The position numbers and the translations under genes were made by a program. This document shows positions 32,701 through 45,748 of a stretch of 64,000 nucleotides of DNA, in pieces (position 1 is the first letter of the stretch; every line of letters starts with the position of its first letter). The notes below the pieces were generated by a model. The model was not told the DNA's origin, searched no databases, and saw nothing but the letters and a program-made list of their open reading frames with translations. Source of the stretch: Malurus cyaneus samueli (Eukaryota; Chordata; Aves; Passeriformes; Maluridae); contig CM019216.1 of assembly GCA_009741485.1 (NCBI GenBank), positions 49,917,542 to 49,981,541 of the forward strand, given 5' to 3'.

Positions 32701-35700
32701 TTTTATTACACAGCTTATTCAATGAGAGTTAAAAAGACATAGTTTTAATTTTCTTTATAGCTTAGATTTTCTGTGAAGAAATTGCATCAGTAAAATATTA
32801 CTTGAAGCTGAAGTTATGGTTTAGTGATAGTAGTTAAGGATTGCTATTATGAAAGGAAAAGGAAGCATATTACCAGCTTTCATTTTGAAATGCATTTAAG
32901 TTGAATTCAAGAAATAAGTATGATTGTGACATTTGTAAACCCAAAAGAAGATAAGAGCAGGAAACTCTTGTTCCTCTCATAGTAGAACAGTATCAAAATT
33001 ACAGTTTTCTTCCTGTTATAATTTACTTTGCTCTGTCTAGATAGTGCAGAAAATTCTGCATGCCTGTCAGGAAATTGAGGTCTGTAAAATATTCCATACA
33101 TCAGGATTACAATGTCAGGGAAGGACGCATGAGACCATGGCAGATTTGATGTAGTGAAACCACGTGCCTAGGAACTCACAATAGCAAAAAGAGATTTTCC
33201 AGTGTTACTGTGGAAAGTTTACTGATCAGTTTTTTCCAACTAATTTAATTTCTATGTTTCTGAAAAATAAATTAGCCCAAGAAATCAGAATCATATCTGG
33301 AACTTGGCTTCTGTATTTGTAAGACAAAGATAGTACCTAATGCCAATGATGTCTTAAAATTGAGATTTTTCTATTATTGTGAGACTAGCCTTAAGGCATC
33401 CAAATTTGCAAGAACTGGTATATAAACCAAATCTACTAGAATACACATCACCAGTAGGTAACTTTCCATGGCTGTTCCCAGGTTTTTCTTTTTCCTCCTC
33501 TCCCAGTGGAATTTTCTCTTCTTAGTTTTTTGGGGAGCAGGGAGTATATGTAAGATCTAATAGGTTCCTTGTAAAGACTAATTTTTACCAAGGTTGCCAT
33601 GTCATAAAGTTTTCTGAGAGAAAGAGGTGAAGTTCTTTTTTTTCAATTCTTTTCTCCTATCTCCAAGGGCATGGGATACGATCAGAATTTTTGAAAATGT
33701 GACTTTATGTTGTAAAATGGAAATGTTGTGTTTCTTTTGTGTAGCATGATAAAACCCAAACATAATTGTGAAAGGGCCAGCTGTGTGATGTCTATTACCT
33801 TCAGAGATTAGGTGTGGTTCATGTTTACTACCTCACTAGATTTGTGTACTTCCATTCGAAAGGAACTTGGCAATCTTGTCACTGAACTTCAGTAAATCAA
33901 ATACAATATAGTTTTCCTTTGAGATTTTCTTGTACTTTGTAATCTAAAGCTGAGCCAAGAGAAGATTCTTTGCCTCAGTAGCATCAGACATGACAAACAA
34001 CTGTGGTTGGGAAGTCTGCTTATCCTTTTGAGTGTATGAATGGCAAATGATGCATGACCCAGAGGTAAATGTTGAGGTTATGTACACTGTGGAAGGTTCT
34101 TATTGCACTTGTGGCAAGTGGAGTAGCACAATTTAAATGCCTTTTCTGCAAGCTTCAATTTTTGGCTTGAGGAAGTTTGAGGAAGAGGTTGAAAATTGGA
34201 AGGGGCAGTGTTTATAGTGCCTTTCTTTAAACTCTCTGCAGCATACGGAACATATATAAAGTTATCCGATGAGCAGAGAACTCTGTGAACATTTTTAATA
34301 AATGTATTAAAGCTAGATGAACTCCACATACTTGGTTTTTAAAGCCTTATATTAGAATTTAATGATTTTTAATTAAGTGAAAGAGACAAAGCTCTATTTA
34401 AAAAAAAAATGTCTGGGTCCTAATGGGCAGGATGGGAGAAATTGTGGACACTTGATTTGCACTCCTGAGAGCTTGGATGCTATTTCAAGATTTTGGAAGC
34501 CTGCTGAATTTCTGTCTGACTTTCTAAGGTGGTCTCTTTTTATGAATGAGGGAAACCTTAACTTACATACAAATGTAGTTAGGCTTAGAATTTTGAAACA
34601 GGCATTATTTTCTTTTGCAAAGAAAAATTCAGGCTTAGATACAACAGTAATAGCCTTGAAGTCCTTTGGGTACTGGTCTACTATGGTGTTTGCGTGTTTG
34701 ATTGAGGGAAATAACAGGTGAAGACTGACTTGCTGTCTATTACGCTCACATTGGAAATCAAACTCAAGAGGATTTTACCCTTAATCCTTTGACTCGTGTT
34801 GTACTTTCTAAAAAGCTATTAGATTTTGGCCTTGCAACTTACTTTCATATACAAAAGCATGAAAAACTAATGTTGCTTACATATTTTTTATATTGCTGTA
34901 ATTTTCTCTCTTTTTGTTTTCCCCATGATGCTCTTTTCCCCTCCTCTACTATCAGAAATTGACTTGAAAATTATTTGTTGTATAAATCCTACATTATATA
35001 TTAAAGATGAGGTGCAGGAAACCATAAATCTTACTTTTTAAGCCCAGAATGTTTACTAGGCTAGGTATTTCATTCCTTGAAAACCAGAATGTGAAACTGG
35101 GACACGTAGAAAGAACTAGGATGTTACACTGACTTCCCTACAGATTAGGTAGTAAATTAGAGAAGATTTGTCAACGTGATGCTATAAGGCAAATCCCTGT
35201 GACTATAGGTCTGGTTTCAAGCTTTCTGTTCTGCTGTATTCTATCAGATACAGGGCACATCACTTTGCCAAGGTACTGTTATGCAAGTGTAATAGCTTCT
35301 TTGAGTGTTGGTATCAACAGGAGAGAGAAAGTTACAGAACCCTCAATTAAATTTTCTCATGAAGCTTCCACTTTGGAATGCCTGTTGTTCTAGCTGAGAC
35401 AGTTTTGGTCATCTATGTTACCAAGCTCTTTAAAGGTAAAAATTGATCATATAAGTGAAGATAAGTACCTTCCTCCTTCTTCAAGATCAGGAGCATTCCT
35501 ATTCCTGTTTACAAGGACAAAGGTCACTTCTCTTGTTTTCATTTGCCTTCTCTTTGCCTTTCTCTCACTTTCACTCATCCCTACTGGTCATTCCTTCCTC
35601 TCTCTCTCTTCCTGTTTACTCTTCCCTCTTCCTTGTATGTTTTGCATTGAAACTTGTGAGCCAAGAGTGGATCCTGTGTTATGTATATTAGTCTAAATAA

Positions 35701-38700
35701 AATAGTGTCTGGTCAGTGCTCAATAGAAATATAAAATTTTACTGCTCAGTTTTAAGTGGATATGCAACCTATATAAATACAGCTAATAGAAATATTTAAT
35801 ACTCTACCGTAACACCTCAGATTCTTAATGTACGTTTTCCGGAGCAGGTCAGACAGAGATCTGGCTTCAAGGTATCTTCCAGAGTCTCCAGCCTTAGGTA
35901 TTAAAAGTAATTGAAGAGTTTGATAATTAGTTGCATTACTAATCCTCAAACTTTTAAAAGCCTGAATTATGATTTGGCTCATTATTCAACATCCATTTAA
36001 ATGAATGTTGTTCATTGCGTGGAAGCTCCCCATACCCAAAGCCAAAGCAATTTGGTCTGAGTTGGTTTGATACTGTAGTACATTAGCACTTAAGGATGAG
36101 CAATATGAGGCTTGTGGGAAGAGATGAGATCATTAAATAGACCAAATAGTTTGTGTAGGGAAAAATGAATGAACTTCATGGGTGCCCAAATCTTTGTTTA
36201 GACATAAGAAGAAGGTACATTAATAATATCTTTATCTCATTGAAAGATATGACGAAAGAAGTTTTAAATTGAAGCAGCCTCTAACAAGAAATTGTTTGAA
36301 AATTCAGTAAATTCTCATGAAGTGACATTTATGATTTGCTAATCACCACCTTCTCTTGATATAGAACTTGTTACTAGCCACCCTCCTTTGATGCAGAACT
36401 TGATTCAGAAAAACATGAGAAGTTTGCAGCATGGGGTTGTGAGGTGCGTAGGGGAGGCAAGATCTTTAAAGAGATGAATAGCTGTAGTTTGGTGGAATAA
36501 TAAAAATTTCAGGATCATGAACTTAGTAGTCTTCTTAAAGTCTTGTGAATAATGACATAGGTCTATTATGGACAGAAGTTACCTTTATTGCATGCTGTAG
36601 ATCTGTCTTGGCATTTAAGTATCAGATAAATGTGATTATTTTTCCTCTGGGTGCTATTGCTGTAGGTGCTATCTGGAATGCTCCATATACTTTGTCTGTA
36701 TCTAAGGTATTCTCACAAGCTTTTTTTTTAAATATAAGACACTCAATTCTGTGTCAAAAAACCAGGATCACTGTTTTTCTTTGGTCTCTGCAAAGACATA
36801 TATATTCATAAAGTAAAAATTATTCAGGCTTTAAAACTCACATAACAATTTAGATTAGAATAGCTAGACTTTTGTCATGGAGAATATTGAGCTACCTGTG
36901 ATATTACATAAACTGGCTTTTTGGGAGCATGGAATGACTGCAATTACAGCCAATGAAGTATTGAACATTATAGCTGAACTCCACTGAAGTTAAGCTGCAT
37001 CTGACAAAGTCAACAATTCAGTCGAGTACAGATAACTCTTTCCTTCCTTCCTTCCTGTATTTGAGTGGTGGTAAGTGCATGCATCTTGTGAAAGTACAGA
37101 TAAAGTGTATTTCTCTGCATGTGATCGCAGTGGTACTCCTGTATGAACAATACCTTGGCTGTAATTCTGAAATGTGACAGCTCTGGCTTAAACTAGGCAT
37201 GTTCATTTCCAACAGGATGCAGTATTCCTGGCAATGGGTTCCGTGTTCTAGATATTGTCTTAAAAGTTGTAATGTTTTATGAAAACATGTTATTTTAAAG
37301 TAAATTTATAAATGTTTATTTATACAATTATGTAGTAATCTATATAGAAACTATCTGCTCAAATATAATACATCTATTAAGCACTGTATTCAAGGAAGAG
37401 TGGACATATTTTATATATTAAGCAAACTAAATTAAAACAGAAAATGTGTTAGTTAAAGCCTAATCTATTTCTTGAGCAATTCCTGTAAGTGTCAAGTACT
37501 CAGAGAGTTACTGCTAGTAGTAGTGACAATAGAATATTTTAAAGACTGATAATTTCTTGACAGTATTATGTAGATTGTGAAGGTGTAGGGGAAAAAAAGG
37601 CATGACCAGGTAAAAGGCTGAAATTCAAGATCTTTGATTTTGTGCTTGTCTTGTTATGAGTGTATTGAGGCTGTTTTACTCAATCAATACCCAGCAGCCA
37701 GGTAACTAGCCCAAAACAGGTGTGCTTAAAATACCATATATTTTTTAGTTCTGCTTATGATGTAGTTTGGAATGCTAATTGCTTTGACCAGCAACTGGGA
37801 GTTTTCAGGCCAGTGTCAAGGTGCCATTTTGCTGCTTTGCAGAATCAAAAATGATCATTTGACTACCTAAATCCCATTTAAGCACCAATCATTTATTTAA
37901 ATTAAATTGGAGGGACTTCTGTATCAGCATATGGGTCTTCCTTAGTATGCTAGAACATTTTTATCTGGGCAAGAAGATGAAATTCTGACCTGTTAAATAT
38001 TGTGTGCTTGTTGGAATGGAAATCGAGTCAGCAGAAGGGATCTGCCCTTCACTCATGAGAGAAACAGACAAATGCTGGGTGGCTTGTGTCATTGTTAACT
38101 CTTCATTGAATAAATGAGCAAGTAAGAACAATTGTGTTTGAAAATTTTAGAACTCCTAGAAAAGGGGGTGCTTGAATTTATTTTAGTGCCTGAGGGAGAA
38201 GGTGGTGATAGGCACATGCGGAGTTGAAAAGCAGCTGTTCTCTTCTGAGAAGTGGGAACATGATGAATGGAAGGACTCAAACAACCTTTGCATGGCCCAG
38301 TTCACAAACATATCAATTCCCTTTCTGCCAGTTTACGATGGTTTTAATGCAGACAGAAATTACAGTGGACTTGGAAGATATTTCAAACAGCACTTAGTTT
38401 TTGCAAACAGATATGTCTTTAGCTTTTCTGTTCAGTTTTTAAAATATGCTTATATTTTAGTCTTGATTTTGAATAGCTTTAATCGAAAGGCTATTACTTT
38501 GAAATTTGCGATTTGAACCTGTTTTTTGTTAAAATCCTATTGCCTTGCAGCACATGATTCACGCCTTGGAACAATATAATTTTTCTCTAATACTGTTATT
38601 TTGCTCTGATGTGTTATACTTTATGTGTGAAGTACAGAAATTCTTGAAGCTGTAGTGTTTCTGTTCACTGCCAGACTGTGCCCTTGGAGTGTTATAACCA

Positions 38701-41700
38701 GGAGGGGCAGTTACTCTGAAATACAATTCAATGGAATAATTAAATACATATTTTGAGGTTATGGCCAATTTATCAGGGCTAGTAGTCCAGGTTATCATTA
38801 CCTACCATCCAGTCTATAACTTCATGCCTTTTATATTAAAATATGATCTATGTAGATTTTTAATTTGTGTTGTGAGTAATATAATTCTTCCCTGTATTTC
38901 TCAAAGAATTTCATTGTGTCACTTTCCTTTTAATGATCTTTTGAAATACATTTGCTTTTGGAAGGAAAATGTTTCTAACAGCCATTCAGTGTTATATAAG
39001 GTTTTTCTGTTCTACAGTTGCAGAGTTTGTCACATCTTGTAGATGATGTAACTTGCTTAAATGTGCAAGTGGAATGATTGAAGCTTTGCAGCAAACAAGC
39101 CAAGTGTCTGTATTTCACTTTCCTCACCTCCTGGCTGTACCTTGACTCAAAACATCGCTCCCATACTTATGCTGGAGGACTGATGTATTATTCATTTTAA
39201 CTCCCATTTTTCATTCTATCTTCACCCACCCTACAGACGCTGCTGTGCATTATGGAATGTATATGTAAGGATTGTGCCATATCTGTGTAGATTATCTGTG
39301 GTTTTGCTTAGCCAGTATAACTTAAAGGCACAAATGAAGCATTGAAGGCATCAAATCATATTGTGATATCTGTAAGTGCAAATTTAAATCAAATGCTTCC
39401 TGAGTAAAATATTTCATTTACTGTTTGGAAGGATTTCAAATTATCCGTACTTGACATTTGCATACCACAGTCAGTGACCTTGCTGTGAAAAAGTCTTCTA
39501 GTTTGAAGTGTTCCGAAATGTTAATTGTTTAGCTTCATGCAATTACTGAGGTATCTGGTGGTGTTCAGAAATGTTACACAGAGAAAATCATTATTGTATG
39601 GGTGATGAGATATCTAAGGGAAGAGATGGAAAATTACAAAAGAGTAGAAAACAAAATAATTCTCATTTTTCATGGTGGAGTGCTGCACATATTACATCCT
39701 TGAGCAAACTGGCTGACAAACATAATTTTAATCTTCAAACTACCCTACTGTGTTCAGTATCATAATAAAAATCCCAGCCTTTAGGTAACTAGAACATACT
39801 AAGTATTCACCAAATACCTTAAGCACTTTAAAACTATCAAGAATAAAACTGCTTTATGTTTCAGTTGGATTAAAACATAATGATTGATAGTGACTTCTCT
39901 TAGAGATGGATGGAGGAGGGTAATCATTCTGCATCCTCTGGTGCAATCCAAAGGATCTTTCCCTCCACTACCTTGAAGGTTGACTACTTTGTAGTACTGG
40001 AAAGGATACAGGGAAAAAATGTGAGAGTGGAAGAGAGAATCCTGAATGGATATGAAAAGGCACAGTGCTGAAAAATGAAATTCAGTATCTTTTTAGTGTA
40101 TGTAGGTGCTGACTTGTAGTCCAGATATTAAGATTCCTGGCCTACTGCTTGATTTGTTGTGTCTCTATTGTTCTTTAGGATCAAATTGCCATATGCAGCC
40201 ATTCTTTGTCAGGTGTTAGAGGAGCTGTCTGACAGTGTCTGTTTTTTATGAAATAGGTTTCTCACTTTTCATGTGAGGGCTGAGCTTCCATCTCTGTTCA
40301 GTCAGAGATGTTTCATGTCCAAAGAGGATGTTCTATACCTCAATATACAAAGATACTTTTCCCGTTAAAGCCAGATTACCAGTCAGGCGAAGAGTACAAG
40401 CTTTTTTTTGGGAAAACTGGATGATGTTTCTAGTGATAAGGCACTTCATCTGGCAAACAGACTGTATCTTATATTCATTCCTTGCTTCCCATACTTTTAA
40501 AATACAGTCACATATTTTGTGTGTCTTATTCACTGATCCTATAGTGAAGAAGACAGGAATGCTCACTAAAAAATGAGAACAGCACTTTAAAATTTCCTTT
40601 AGACTGCCTTTGCCTTCCATTTTATATCCCATAGCATCCCATGTGCTATTACAAGAGTCAGTCAGCAGAATGCACACGGATCATGCTTTTAGGCCTGATG
40701 AGCAGAACGTACTTCAAGATGAAAGATAGTTTTGGTTTTCCTTTTTCTGGACTTCCAAGACCTCAGACTTGTGTTGTGGAATATGTGGTGGTCACCACAA
40801 CCATACCAACACTTTTGAGTGTAAACTGCTGCCATTGTGCTGGTCCTGTGCACGTGGCAAGCTCAGAGATGAACTGGCAAGTGAGACATCTCCTTTGGTC
40901 ACAAAGGATGTCTACGTATGAACGTTGAACAGACCACAAAGGTATTCAGTGGCTGCTGTATCACATATTGTATGTTCCTATGCTGCAAAAGACAGAGGAA
41001 TAAAAATAAATATTAGATAATAAAATAACTAATTTATGTGAAATAAATCAAGAGTAGTAATTATTACGAGAATGTTGACAAACTGTTGGCAAGGCTGCTG
41101 AAGCATGCAAAGCTCAAGTATTTGAGGAAAGATTTGTGTACTACCATATGTCTTAAGTCTTTACTAAAGCTTATTATAATTGCTAATATTGTTGGTCTGC
41201 TACTGAAAAGCAGGAATCAATTTCTAAGCAGCAGAAGAAAAAATCATAAATGAAGAACATCTTGCTATCAGATTGCATCCAGTCATTTGGATGAGAGAAA
41301 AAAAGTATTATTTAAGAATCAATGTAATGAAGAAAGAAAATAGAGCCATTATTGATTAAATTATATCCAAGTATATTTAGGAAGACTGTATTGACAAAAA
41401 AGTCTCAAATTTGTCCAGATTTAACTGTAATAATTTGTGTTTCTTTCCAATTCTATTATAATTTTTTTTCCCTATGTGATACTTTTGTGTGATTCATAGT
41501 AATGTAAACACAAGGAGTTCTAATGTGCCTTTCAAAGATCTGGGTCATCCTACTATGAAGATGTGCATGGTTCCTATAAAGAACTTTTTATTTTCTTACC
41601 TTGGATCCTTGCCAGTGCATGTAATCTTAGCCTCTTATCACATGGTTTTTATGTATACTGAAAAAAGCCAAATCTGTGTTTTAAGGCACTTCATACCTAC

Positions 41701-42803
41701 ATAGCAGTACCTCTTTTTGCTTCATAAATGACTAGAAGGGAGTCATGATGGAAGACTGCAAATCAACTGTCTTTTTGTTGTACAGCTCCACAGGCCATCT
41801 CGCAAAAAATAATGATTTTCAGTCAGCACTCTTCTCATCTGGTTTGTCTTAGAAATGAAGGTTTTCTTGGGCTTTATATTAAATGTGTCTTGGAAATGCC
41901 ACCTTTAGGTGTGAGCTGTAAATTAAGAGAGGCTGTGAAGCCTAAAAATGACCATGAAAAGTGGACAGTACTGATTGAGCAATCTAGGCAAAATGTGTGA
42001 AATAGTTCCTGTCAGAAAAGATGTCATAAGGAGAGTAGGCAGGAAGAAGAAAGGGGTGAATAAAAGGAGAAAATTAATTGAAGCTGAAAAGTGGAGGAAT
42101 ACAATGTTTTTATTTTGAGTGAAATAATAAATTAATTCTATATTTAGTAAGTAAATTCTATACATTTCTTTAGGAATGGAAACCAACAGCACACGCTTAA
42201 AAGCTAGTAGGGAAACTCTTTGTAAATGTAATGTGAGAAAAATATATGGTTGGGTGCACTTATTTGGACAAGAAAGCAACAAGATGCTTTCCCTAGAAAG
42301 AAGAAGTGGTCTATAAAGAGGAACAGTAAAAGTCAACATTCTGGTATAGAAATTAATTTCTGGCAATTGCAAGTTGTCTACCTAGTTTGCAGCTAATGTC
42401 AGCCATTCTACCTTCAAGGAAGCTATCTGCCATGTCTTACTGAATTTAAGTTTGAATAATATGATTATTAATGGTTACTCAGAATCAATAAATCTATGGT
42501 TAGAAGGTTCTTAAGTGTCATGAAATATCCTTTTGTAATAGAGCAAAAGAGTGAATTTTCACTTAGCTCACAATGTACCAGTTACATATGGACCAGTTAC
42601 ATTTTTTCTTTTTTTTTTATTGTAACTAGTTTGTACAAGTAGATCAACCTATGAAGAGTTATGTTCTCACAAAACTTGTTATCTTGTGAGGATGCAGAGA
42701 TCCCAGGGGATCCTAAGCTACCCTATCATTTTGCAAATTCTGTGGAGAGCTCCATAAATTTTATAACCAATCTTGTGTACTCCGTTCATTTTTCATAACA
42801 GCC

Positions 42804-42841
42804 TTTTTTTTTTTGTTTTTGGTGGTGGTTTTTTTTTTTTT
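42804..42841 (+). repeat. T-rich tract
   Basis: Eleven T, then TTTTT after one G, then GGTGGTGG, then thirteen T. This is low-complexity sequence with no flanking duplication noticed. Confidence 0.85.
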
Positions 42842-45538
42842 AATAATCTTTTTCAGATACTGTTATATGCTTATGCAAGCTTGATTCAGGGACAAATCGT
42901 TACATGGTAATCTGGATTTCATTCTATACAGTTACACTGACCTATACCAAAAAGGGATAGGGACTCTCAGAGAAGTGTTGTCACTTTTTGCACTGCCAGT
43001 CTTTCGGTTATGCTAGGTTGTTTTTCCTGTTTTTCTCAAGTTGTGAATTTGGGCCAAATTCAGCTGATTCGGGACTATTTAGTTATGTGGATGATTGTGT
43101 CAGGTTGTGTCAATGGAGAATATGCAATAAATGAAGCTTCTGATGCTTAGTATTTCAGCAGCATGTACTTGTAGGAGCCTTTATACCTGCCTTGAGAATA
43201 TTTCACATTCTAAGTTTCTGTCGTCTGTTTTCCCTGCTCTCCATCTATCCAAGAGTTTATCTGAAGTTCAGGAAATGTGTAAGTGTAGCATATAAAGAAA
43301 ACAAAATTTGAATTCACAGATGAAAAATAGAGTATGGAGTTGTGGGCTGCATTATCTTAACGTAATTTTATATAACTGCCTCACCACCTTCTTGTGGCTC
43401 TGACCTGTTCATGTGAAATCATAAATCTATATTAGAAGCCTGTCATGGCGCTGGGCTTAAGAAGATTTCATTAATAAATAAAAATTGCAGTGCTCTGACT
43501 GTAGAAGTATAAAACAAGACAGCAGAAGTATAAACCAAAAAATTAAGGTTTCAACAAGGGCTGTTAGAGTTCGGAAGGAGTTTAATAGGACTTGTAGAGG
43601 AAAAGGGAGTTGGAATCTTGTTTAAGACTTGGAACCAGAAGGCAGAGGAAGGAAGCCATGTGACAGTCTATGGGGCAGTCTTATCAAGGGAATTTTTTAT
43701 GTTTCTTTTGTCTTAGAACTCAGTGACCTGGGGGTCACATTCTATTCTTAAACTGGATGTTATTTTTGATTACTATTGCGTGCTTCATGCAAAGGAGCAG
43801 TGCTCTAAAATAAAATAGGAAGAAATATCATGACTGAGATATGAGATAGTCCAGGAGCCATGTGTCAATATTTGAATTCTCCCTTGCTGCAGAGAAACTG
43901 TACATGACAGACTTTTCAAAGAGGCCTTTTGCATTTGGATGGCTTTCTTGTAATTGCATCTGACTGGGCTAGTGAATGAGGCATATGAAGTATGCAGGAA
44001 TGGTCTGTAGCAGAACTGCATTTCTCCTTCTACATTAAAAATTACTCTTATTCAGTATGAGTCTACATTACTATCAATATTCAAAGCTAAATTGATATAA
44101 GTTGGTTTTAGCAGAATAAAGAACACCCCATTTTTAAATTCTGGTAGTAATTTTTCTGCTAATGATTTTCGCATTGAGCTCTTCAGATCTTTATTCCATA
44201 TGAAAACACAAATCACATCTACCAACAAGTAACAGTAAAAAGTAATAATTTTCAAAGAGGGCATTATTTTTTATTATGTGGGAGCTTTTAGAAAGTTAAA
44301 AGTCGTTACCAGTTTTAGATATCACTGGTCGACTTGTTTGTGGAAACGTTAGAATTAATTTGGGTATCTTGGTTCTTCTGACTGTTCTTGCTTTCTCCAA
44401 CATACTGACTTCTTTTTGGAGACAATCTGTGTTCTATTACCTTTTTGGTTTTAGGTGTCTGAGGCATAGCTTCATTGCATATTTTAGATAGTTTTTCCTG
44501 GCTGGGAGATGCTGTAATATTGGGGCAACTGAGTTTGGAAAGGCAGGACAGGGGGCAAGATTCTATGTGGCTACAATGAGGGTGATAACAGTGGGTATAA
44601 CTCTGGAAGAACGGCTAATGTGTATATAAATGAATGTGTAGACACACACTAGCATAAACATGCAGCTTAACTCATAGTTCTAGGTTCTTGTCCAGTTGTT
44701 GTTTTGATGTAAAGAACTGTGCCTGAACTTTTCACACAGGAGAGGCCAAAAGCCTGAATCAGAATGTTTGCAGTCACTTGCCCATCACTTGCGGCAGTGC
44801 TGTACTAATGCTTGCATTTATTCCTGCATTAGCTGTGCCTGGGAGGGTAGGATATTTTTTTTCTGTTTGTAAAATAGATGCAGAGAGTTTTCCTTGTGAT
44901 GTCATTGACATTAAGTAAAATGTTAATATTGCTCTTCACTAATTCTCATTTACCCATAAAAATCTGTAGTTTGAATTAGCTGCTTTAAGGTTGAGCAAGT
45001 CAGCTGCTTGGAAGTTACCAGTTGAAGTTCCAGTTCTGCTTGCTCTGTTTAAAAATGCAGTGAAACTATATCTACAAGCCTGAATACGCATACAAACATT
45101 GATAGCTAATGAAACTGGATTAGTTATAAATTGGAAGTCTCTTTTTTAAGCTTGGCCCAGCTACTAGCTCTGGGCCATAGGGCTTTAAAATAAATGGAGA
45201 TAAGTGTGTCTGGTGATTTACAGAATCAAATGTTTCTGGGTGCCTTCAGGATGCTGTGAAAGGATACATGGTTAAATTAGATCTCTAAGCACCCTAGTTA
45301 CCCTGTGGGGTACTTTTTGCATCAAGGGATGAGATACACAGCAGCTAGTGTAGGGACATGCTGGGGAAGGCAAGCTTTCAGGTGCTTCATTTTCAGAATC
45401 TTTTACAGAATAAACCATACCTTTGGATACAGTCGGTTCATACTTTTATAACACATCCTGCAGCAGCTCCTTCTACACTTCTCTGAGAAAGAAGAGATTC
45501 TATGCTCTGATGAGGTTCAAACCTTTTTGGTTTCAGAC

Positions 45539-45748
45539 CTATTCAGGGTAAGGCTGTGAGAGGGGGAATTTCCTATCCCTCTTAACTCTCAATAGAGGAA
45601 GGTTCGCAGGGAAGAACAGATCTTCAGGTCTCTTCATGCCTTTCTTATCTTTGGGAAGTGCTTTTACAGTCTGCAGTCTCTTGTAGTCGTTTTGTATGCC
45701 TTGATGACCACCCTTGCTTTTAGCTTTCTCAGCTTTTCTAGGAGCCAT
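45539..45748 (-). other. Unidentified 69-codon lysine-rich reading frame
   Basis: The frame starts MAPRKAEKAKSKGGHQ, is strongly basic (many K and R), and ends at a TGA-independent stop 69 codons on. This is the only minus-strand frame in the window whose composition looks like a nuclear or ribosomal protein start. There is no CpG island, splice site or polyA context to make it a live gene. The beginning and the pattern LLRVKRDRKFP loosely recall ribosomal protein L23a, which would make it a decayed retrocopy, but the alignment by eye is poor and no polyA tail is seen. It may be chance. Confidence 0.15.
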
